Below are positions 54,600 through 64,000 of a stretch of DNA of 64,000 nucleotides, in pieces; within the stretch, counting starts at the first letter, position 1, and every line of letters starts with the position of its first letter. The notes under the pieces are model-generated. The model was not told where the DNA came from. It saw only the letters and a program-made list of their open reading frames with translations, and searched no databases. The stretch spans positions 4,678,501-4,742,500 of the forward strand of contig NC_080671.1 in assembly GCF_030247195.1 (NCBI RefSeq), read 5' to 3'. The position numbers and the translations under genes are program-made. Source of the stretch: Topomyia yanbarensis (Eukaryota > Arthropoda > Insecta > Diptera > Culicidae).

Positions 54600-55213
54600 A
54601 TGTAAAATATGGATGCTTGTACAATTTAGCAATGATTCAACCAAGAAAAAGCATAGAAATAGAAATAGAACTTAGAACAGAAAAAGTAAAAGCGCACTAA
54701 TAAAAATAGGGAAAGAAGAAAAATGGAAAACGAAAATGTAATAAGCATAAAAAGAGAAAAAGAATACCAAAAAAGAAAAAAAGGAAGTAGATTAAATAAA
54801 TAGATAAACAATAGAAGGGAAGGGCACTTAGACAAAAAAGGTGTACATAAAAAGTATAATGAAATAAAAACAAATGTGAAAACAAAGGAAAGGCGAGAGG
54901 TAGAACATAAATAGGATAGTAAAATAGAAAAAATTGAAATAAATTAAAATTAGACAAAAGGTTAATAATAATAAGACGGAAAAACGTGTACAAAGAAGAT
55001 TGGAAGAAGAAAAACGACAAAGAACTAGACAAGAAGATAGGCAAAAAATAAACGATAAAATCAGTGTATGAAAAAAGTAAAATCAGTGTATGAAAAAAGT
55101 GAATGGGAAACAGGAAAACAAGTAACAAGTAGTAAAAAAAGAGCGAAAAATATTTTTTTGTAAAAAAATCTCAATGGAAGGCGAGCGAGAGAAAAGAGGA
55201 ACACAAGACTTAA

Positions 55214-55307
55214 CCTTCCGGCAGTTGCGCTAGTGAACGCTGAAAATCTAGCGGAATCATCTTAGAGCAGCTGCGGCTGCTCGTTCATTTGCGCGACTTC
55301 CGCAGGG
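55214..55307. mobile_element. 94-bp TTAA-flanked mini-element (piggyBac-like)
   Basis: TTAA on both sides (55210-55213 and 55308-55311). The left end CCTTCCGGCAGTTGCGC and the complement of the right end CCCTGCGGAAGTCGCGC are imperfect inverted repeats continuing to GAACG. A perfect central hairpin, GAGCAGC-TGCG-GCTGCTC, lies at 55265-55282. TTAA duplication and CCY ends are the mark of piggyBac-type mobility. It stands out by its GC content inside the purine tract. Confidence 0.82.
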
Positions 55308-55960
55308 TTAATGTAATGTAAAGGCAAAACAGCAAACAAAGGAAGCCGATAGGAAAAAGTGTAAAGTAGTTAAATGGAAAAATGGAAAAATTAGACAAGT
55401 TAAAAAAATTAAAAGCGGAATAAAAATAAATTGAGAAAATCCAAAAATAGAACAAGATAAATACTAGACAAAAAAGCAGGGACGTCTTTATAGAAAAGAA
55501 AAAAAAATGGAAAAAGGAAAACACATACAAGAAGCGATAGTGGAAGGAAACAAGAACGAAAAAAAGTCGGAAGAGAAACAAAGCGAAACACAAAGAGTGA
55601 AAAAAATGAATAAAAAGTAATAGAAAGTAAGGCATAAATAAAAAACAAAGAGTTAAAAGAAAGATAAAAAAGAAACTAAGGACGGTAAAAAGAAAAAAGA
55701 AAATAAACTAAAAAACAGTTTGCGAAGACCAAAGGAAAAAAGAAAGAAAATAAGAGCCCAGTTTTCCTCTTATATAGGAGAACAGAAAAAAAGGATTAAA
55801 AAGAAGGTTGAGTTAAAAGGAAATGAAACAAAAGGAAAAAGAAAGGAAAATATACGATATAGATAAATCGGAAAGTGAAATGGGAAAAACGAAAGAAAAG
55901 AACGAAAGTTAAAGAAAATAGAAGACTTTTCTGGAAGGCTGATGAAAAAAGGAACAATAA

Positions 55961-56325
55961 TTCTATTCTATTCTATTCTATTCTATTCTAACCCTTACAC
56001 AGCCAGTATTGAAAAGCATCCTGGAAAACACTGCAGAAAGTCTGTGGTGTTTTTCTTGTCAATATTAATATTTGAAGCATATTTTCACATGACGCAAATA
56101 TTGAAATGGCCAGGCCTACCGTGCAGAGTTGGGTTTGAAGATGTTTCAAAATTAGACGGCAATTAAAATATTCATTTAATGAATAATTTAATTAACGAAT
56201 TCTTTTGAATCTTAAAGGAGGAAGAAACGAGGACAACCGTACCGACCGTTTCAGTTTGAAGGGGATATAATAAATCGTTGGGAGTGACTTGGCTAAGAAG
56301 GTTAATGTCACTCTTTTGGGATGGG
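55961..56325 (-). mobile_element. 365-bp retroposon with (TAGAA)6 tail and perfect 21-bp target duplication
   Basis: A 21-bp sequence starting TGATGAAAAAAGGAACAATA is present at 55940-55960 and 56326-56346. The left boundary is six copies of TTCTA (55961-55990), which on the minus strand is a 3' tail (TAGAA)6. The body has no gene and no clear pol III A or B box, so it is either a SINE of unknown head or a 5'-truncated LINE end. The long target duplication and pentameric tail indicate target-primed reverse transcription. Confidence 0.85.
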
Positions 56326-57660
56326 TGATGAAAAAAGGAACAATAAGAGAAAAAAGAAGGAGAGCACACAATGAAAAGGATAACAAAGAAATTAAAAAAG
56401 GAAGAAAGGATGTAGAAAGAGGTTAAAAGATGTAATGGAAAAAGAAAGCGAAAGCAGAAAAGGAACGATGAAAACTTAAAAAAAATCATTTTTGAGTTGC
56501 TTCAACGTTTCGCGTTCCATTCTTCAGCTCATGACAACCGCCGTAACCACCATGTAGACATCCAAAAAAGTAAACATTACTTAAGAGCGCATAAAATGAC
56601 TGCAAACGGTTGTCGTCTCGTTAGAGCAGCGGTTCGAATTCTGAGTGCTGAAAAGCGGAACGAGAAACGTAAAAACAACTTAAAAGTAGGTTTTGTGCCC
56701 TTATTCGGAAACAGTTTTTTCCAAATTTCTTAGGGAAAACTCAGAAAAAAAACAAAAATCAGCACTGTGTAAAAATGTTGAAGGAAGCAGTGCGAAGCAA
56801 AACAAACAACACAACAAATTTAATTAAACATAACAAGAGAACAAAAAAAAAATCCTAAGAAAATATAAACAGTTAAAACATAGAAAATAAGAAAAGGAAG
56901 AATGTAGAATAGAACAAGAGACATAAGTTGGAGAGGACATAGCATATTTGGTAGATCGATTGCCTTGTTCGCAACTCACCAGCCCAGTACATATGGTTCG
57001 AGAATTTTCTAGCCCGAAAAAAGAGGCGAATGGCTATAAGTTTAAACCCACTATAATCGAAATAAAAAAGAGACATTAGTGAAGAAAATGACAAAAGTTT
57101 ACAAAAAGGAAAAAGGTAGGAATTGAAAAACGAAGTAATCAAAGGAAAGAAGTAGGACAAAAATTAAAAATGGTGGACAGAAAAGGTACACAAAATATAA
57201 AATAAAAAGTAATAAAAGACTAGCTAAAGGGAAAAAGTGGCAAAAGTGGAAAAAAATGAAGAAAACAACCATCGAAAGTTAGAAGATGAGTAAAGAAATA
57301 AAACAATAAGGAGGAAATGCAAAATAGATCATGAAAAAAAAATAATGGAAATAAGGAAATGAAAAAAAGAATTGAAAGGAGAAAAGAAAATATTAAAAAG
57401 GATAAATTGAAAATAAACAATAAAAATTTAATCATAAAACATTGAAAGGAAACAGCAAAACAAGAATTATGGAACACAGAATAAAGAAAAATGTAGTAAT
57501 AAAAAGTGAAGAAATGCGCAAAGGAAAAACAAATACAACAAAAAGCTCTGAAAAAATATAAGAAAAAAAAGCAAGTAAAAGGGAAAATAAAGAATAATAA
57601 TGTAAAATTTAAAATCAGAATAAACAACAAGGTGCATCTCCTGCATCTTCAAGATTGTCT

Positions 57661-59807
57661 ATTTTTTGTAATGAAAATAATTAAATTTATTACCATTCTT
57701 CCTATCTATTCGTAATAAACTTGGCTGCTTCTCTTTCTAGTAGGTTAAATAATAATGAAAGAACGCGAGCGAAATTGCAAGTACATACATTCGCCATTCG
57801 AAGTAAGTCATCCGGTTCACATAACGCTTACTTTAGGCCACTCAAAATTATTTCATATTTTAGTTCAATCGATAGTATTTTAGAATTAGCCTCAGTTTGT
57901 TTACTACTCTTAATTAATATTTTCGAGCTGGTTGGGTGACTTTCCTTTCGCTAGGTTGTCTTCTGCAAAACTGATATTAAAATTAAATATGGAGTGTTGC
58001 GACGCCATACAGCTGGTATTTTACAAGCAAATAGTATTCATCACTGTTGGTGGTCCGGACTGTGCATTACTACTGATCGTCAAGGTTCCAAGAATCGATT
58101 GCTGTGTCCGTTAGGAAGTAGAACTACTGCTGAACGATGGTCGAGTCAGTTCGATTGCTGTGAACTACCAATTTAAATTAATCAGATCAGTCTCGCATAC
58201 TCAAAATAGTTACCTCCCCTTTGCATTCTTGTCTGACCAAAGTCCCATTGTTTGTGTACGATATTTCGTTTTCGACAACCAACCGTGGAACGGCCGCCGA
58301 ATCTTTCATAGTGGTCCACAAAACGCATTGTTTCACCGTGGACAGCCAACCGGCGAATGCGTCCATGCAAAGCATTTTATCAGAAATCATCATTGCAAAT
58401 TTTGGTACTGATAAAAGTAACTTGAAACTTATGGTATCGACCGCTGCTGACTGTTTGAGTAGAATTTCTCTGGAATCAACTTTATGGTGGTCGGCTATCT
58501 TCGTCCGCGCCCCTTATCATCTAAATTTCATATGGTGATGCGTCAACAGTGATACTAACTTTGAAAATGAACCACCTTGGGTATATTTACAAGCTTTTTC
58601 TATTGACAGTAAAAGTAGTCTTCTTTTTATTAATTTCGCAATGGCATATTTTTGGTCGAAAATAATTTTAAATGTTCGTTGAATTGTTTGCTTTGCCACC
58701 AATCGAGCTGGATTTTTTTTACTTGAACAAACTAAGTTCCTTATTTATATAGCAAACTAGTGAACTAATCTATAGGGCATATGATGTAGGTGAGGAATAC
58801 GCATGGTTTTGTCTAAGTGAATGCTGGTAGAGATACAAAACAATACATAGTTGTCGTTTCATTGTTTATAATAATAACGAAATAAAATACCGGCTGTACT
58901 TGTTTGTTAGTAAATATTGATTACGCACTGAGACGTTGTCCGGTGAAAATTGATATAAACATAGCTTAACGCATTTTTGACAGCCAATGGAACCAAAGAA
59001 CCAAACAATTTGGCTTCAAGAGAAATGTATGTATATGGCAGCCATACCACCGAGGTGCACTATAAACGCTCAGGCCGGTTCATTCTGGATGCAGCCAAAC
59101 TAACCAGAAAACTAAACGTATATTGTACCGTATATTTGTGTTGAACTGACACATGAGTCAACGTCTCTGCGGGCACACGGATTATGGACACTGGCAGCTC
59201 AAACATACTTGTACTATATACTTGTTTCGTTCGAAGTTTGATCTGTATTAGTCAAGCACGATACGGTACGACTCGGCCTTTAGATGCTTGTTGTTAAACG
59301 ATAATATTGGACTACAAATAAAAGAAAAGTGTTGTTTTCGACATGATACAACATGATGATACAACAACAAAGCAAATGAATTCGAACATAACAAAATCAT
59401 GTCGCATGGAATCAATTCTGTCGAATGTGGGTCTACCTTACGGCGTCGTTTCAGATCTTTACTTCAAAATCATACCGGAGTAGCAGATACCTGGTCCTGG
59501 TATTATTATAAAATGTATTGTAGATAGCTGCCATGCGGAACTTTAACTATGATCTATGAACAATGCAAACATGTAGTCATCCGGACACTCGAAGAAACTT
59601 TACGACTCATTCCCGTGATTCCGGATTTCTTTTCACCGAACGAAATTTTTAGTGAAGATTCCTATCACGCGGCACATCAAAATATACCAACTTGGTTTTC
59701 TACGAACAAAACTATTACTTGTAAAGTCATCCGGGCACATAAGTACACTTTATAATCGATACCAGTTATTCCGAAATCCGGTTTTGTTAATCATTTCTGT
59801 CCTGAGT
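57661..59807. other. Non-coding stretch without a supported gene
   Basis: Composition returns to ordinary AT-rich DNA. A diverged direct repeat of about 150-bp period (GTCATCCGG.CAC with TTTA and ATTCCG words) occurs at 59574-59650 and 59726-59790. Overlapping open frames on both strands at 58160-58540 carry no domain. No transposon motif was seen. Confidence 0.45.
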
Positions 59808-62029
59808 AAGTGATCCTCGAATTTTTCGCAAAAACACCGATTTTCATGAGGTATATTTTATTGTATAGGAATTATGGTGAATAGCTTTTGGTATAAATAT
59901 TTCGTTAAAACTCCCTTTTTTCATTGAGATATTAACCCTTAAACTTTATTGTATAATAAAATTGTAAATTTTATATCTCAAAAACTACTGAAGATAATTG
60001 AATGCAATTTTTGTACACTTATAGAATGATATTAAAACTATCTCACAAAAATATATCTTGTATAATTGAGTAAATAACGGTACTATGCATCTATTTAAAA
60101 ATTTCAATTGCATTTTTTCTTGTGTTCTTCTCGCTAAAAAATTCAAGAAGTATGTCAAATTACGCAGCAATGTTTCACCTTCAATAATCTGTATTGATAA
60201 TTTTTCATTTTTGTTCCTATCGAAAGTTATGGATGATTTTGTAATGGTGTGTTCCTTCAACGCATGGCCCACTTTGATGCAGCCCGCGAACACTTACATA
60301 TTGGCAACGCCGCACGTCGCCACGTCCTAATGTGCATCGCTTTGGAAAAGCGTATATCATGTCCAAAATTGCCATCTCTGATATTAGAGTAAAAAGACAA
60401 GCTTTTCTTTACGGATTATTGAGGGTAAATGTTTTTCGAGTGATTTGCATACTTTTTAGCGTTATTATATTTTTCGTGAGTTATTGAGCAGTGGACATGT
60501 TTGAACCTGCATGGACACGATTTTTTGCAAAGTGACATATTTCACCACTTTTTTGTTAGTTGGTTCTGTCTGAGTGGTAGCACGGTATGTTTGCTCGCAT
60601 TGTTGTTTATAATGTCGTTTTCGATTGAGAACCTAGACACTAACCCGGGTCAGTTGCTTCAAACAAACGTTTTTAATGGAACTGAGTTGGGTTCTCGCAA
60701 AACAGCGGTGGTGTAAGCGAACCCGAAATATTTTTCAGGTTGGAACCCAACTCGGTTTTCAGTTCAGTGACCATTACATAACTCAAAAATTGCCCAAAAT
60801 TGACTCTGCCTCCCCCCATGTAACAAATTGTCACAAATTTCTTCACTCCCCCCTCTCCTATTACGTAACAAATTCCTAGAATTTTTTTTCTTCTTCGGTG
60901 AAAACATGTTACGTAACGATCTAGCTCCCCCTATGTCACAACTGTACCCCCTCCCCCTAAAAGCGTTACGTAATTAATGAATGGTCCCTCAGTGGCGCAT
61001 AACCTAGGTTCGAAACTGGCATCAGACAAACGCTTCGACAGCAGTTAGGTCTGAAACTGAGTTAGTTTCTGCCTCAAGCAAAAACGACATAAGTAAGATC
61101 ATTCAGTTAACAAAAACATGTGAAGTAAAATGCTGTTGTCATAAGTTGTTCCACTTTCCTGTATAATGTTGTAGACAAATAATGAATTTGAATAAAACAT
61201 AGACGTACTTTGACTTACAAAAGTGTCTTTGAAGATAGCAATAACATAAACTCATTACATAAGTTATGTTTCGGTTATTTGCGATACAGTTTAATTGTGA
61301 GTAACGATAAATTATAATAAGAAAGTATTTATTAAACTACTATGATTTTTGTTGTGCACTTCGGTCAAAAAATATAAAATAATCTCAAAATATCCGGAAA
61401 ACATTCATCTTCGTTAATCCTGATAGAAAAGTTTGTTCTTTTGTAGCAATCGAGAGATGTAGTTTCTGTTAGTCATGCGATGCACACTTCCAACGCGATG
61501 CGCATTAGAACGTCGCGACGTGCGGCGTTGCCAATATGTAAGTGTTCGCGGGCTGCATCAAAGTGGGCCATGCGTTGAAGGAACACACCGTTACAAAATC
61601 ATCCATAACTGTCGATAGGAACAAAAATGAAAAATTATCAATACAAATTATTGAAGGTGAAACATTGCTGCGTAATTTGACATACTTCTTGAAAATTTTT
61701 AGCGTGAAGAACACAAGAAAAAATGCAATTGAATTTTTTAAATAGATGAAAAGTACCGTTATTTACTCAATTATACAATAGGTATATTTTTGTGAGATAG
61801 TGTTAATATCATTCCATAAGTGTACAAAAATTCATTCAATTATCTTCAGTAGTTTTTGAGATATAAAATTTACAATTTTATCATGCAATGAAGTTTAAGG
61901 GTTAATATCTCAAAGAAAAAAAGGAGTTTTAACAAAATATTTATACCAGAAGCAATTCACCATAATCCCTATACAATAAAATATACCTCATGAAAATCGG
62001 TGTTTTTGCGAAAAATTCGAGGATCACTT
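59808..62029. mobile_element. 2.2-kb foldback element with inverted arms of about 530 bp
   Basis: The left arm (59808-60342) starts AAGTGATCCTCGAATTTTTC. The right arm (61488-62029) is its reverse complement, ending GAAAAATTCGAGGATCACTT, with roughly 95 percent identity by eye and a few indels. The spacer (60343-61487) holds a short hairpin at 60678-60762 and a repeat of the CCCCCCATGTAACAAATTGT / TTACGTAA type near 60815-60975 that I recall as common in Aedes. Matching peptides on opposite strands in the two arms are products of the inversion. No clear target duplication. Confidence 0.85.
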
Positions 62030-63580
<1,551 letters not shown>

Positions 63581-63679
63581 TTGACTTTTCAGATCACTTA
63601 TACGTGTCGCGATTTTTAAAGGATTATTTGCGATTTAATTACATAAATATAATGTACAAATGGTGTTATTTATATGGAA

Positions 63680-64000
63680 GTGCCCGGAGAAAAAGGCTAT
63701 CTTTCAAAATTAACAAACTCACATCAGTTTCTCTAAGATGGCTGGGCCGATTTTCAAAAAACTTAGTCTTAGTAAAATTTCGCACGTATCGGTTATTTAG
63801 TTCCGGAAATATAGAATGAATCGTCTGGTCACATAAGAAATTCCCAAATAAGCCGGAGCTAAAATTTTTATTTCAAAAGGAGGATGTAATTTCATAAAAA
63901 GAATTCATATTTTTAATGCCAAATGTCTTCAAAATGCATGAAACGTCGAGATTTTATGTTATCCCAAAAACATTATTTTTAGAGATTGATCGACTTTTTG
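63680..64000 (+). repeat. Dispersed palindromic repeat, copy 4 (partial, at window edge)
   Basis: TCTAAGATGGCTGGGCCGAT near 63735, TTCCGGAAATA, and ATGCCAAATGTCTTCAAAAT near 63919 match the interior of copies 1 and 3. The diagnostic GGCCCTCCGGGCC palindrome is not in this part. The right end lies outside the window. Confidence 0.5.

Larger units (their letters stand above)
54600..57660 (+). repeat. 3-kb purine-skewed low-complexity tract
   Basis: The plus strand consists largely of A and G in short irregular words such as AAAAAGAAAGG and AGAAAAAGAA for about 3 kb, interrupted by a 94-bp mini-element, a 365-bp retroposon and a less skewed patch at about 56500-56760 and 56940-57060. The long minus-strand open frames are Phe/Leu/Ser/Tyr-rich by-products of the skew. 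A local duplication, AAAATCAGTGTATGAAAAAAG, occurs twice in tandem near 55057-55100. Confidence 0.85.

Noticed and set aside
56630..56645. GGTTCGAATTC, a pol III B-box-like word, as a tRNA or SINE
   Set aside because: No cloverleaf or A box at a suitable distance and no flanking duplication or tail.
54626..57652. Long minus-strand open frames rich in Phe, Leu, Ser and Tyr that look like membrane proteins
   Set aside because: They are the complement of a purine-rich low-complexity tract. They overlap in several frames, have no domain and no codon structure.
60085..61745. Pair of similar peptides on opposite strands (MHLFKNFNC.. and MFFTLKIFKK..), as if paralogous genes
   Set aside because: They lie in the two inverted arms of the foldback element; the likeness is due to the inversion.

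Overview
The window reads as non-coding, transposon-dominated insect DNA, most likely from a mosquito (Culicinae, possibly Aedes). It is AT-rich, has no bacterial gene layout, and carries non-LTR retrotransposons of the I clade (with RNase H), a Jockey-like group and the CR1/L2 group, together with many short inverted-repeat elements. A dispersed repeat with a GGCCCTCCGGGCC palindrome and CA-rich runs is one I remember from Aedes sequence. That species guess rests on memory, not on a search. I found no host protein-coding exon, tRNA, rRNA or CRISPR array that I can support.

Layout. 1-11003: two decayed I-clade elements (A and B) head to tail on the minus strand, joined at about 5165-5190 with B's 3' end and A's 5' end missing. 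12880-18000: an RNase H scrap, a 712-bp inverted-repeat element, a hAT-type MITE with a perfect 8-bp target duplication, and a 217-bp-arm inverted duplication with a perfect 75-bp direct repeat. 19350-23030: two copies of the palindromic dispersed repeat and a decayed Jockey-like RT. 24210-27248: two related arrays of about 120-bp units; the second lies inside a 1.56-kb element with an 8-bp target duplication. 27675-28446: a TA-flanked MITE.

30695-37224: an old non-LTR element split by a nearly full-length CR1/L2-type element (31285-35979). The younger element has both ORFs open: a PHD-finger ORF1 and a 959-residue endonuclease/RT ORF2. It is the only element here that looks potentially competent. 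38343-45557: a second, decayed L2-type element on the minus strand, broken by two insertions whose excised reading frames rejoin exactly. One of these insertions and a sister copy at 38865 have Transib-like ends that match V(D)J recombination signals: CACAGTG heptamer, nonamer-like box, a 23-bp spacer at one end and a 12-bp spacer at the other, with 5-bp target duplications.

47158-51112 and 59808-62029 are large foldback structures. 54600-57660 is a 3-kb purine-skewed low-complexity tract carrying a 94-bp TTAA-flanked mini-element and a 365-bp retroposon with a 21-bp target duplication. The window ends with a 182-bp (AT)n run and more dispersed repeats. The strongest lead is the Transib-like pair with strict 12/23 end asymmetry.
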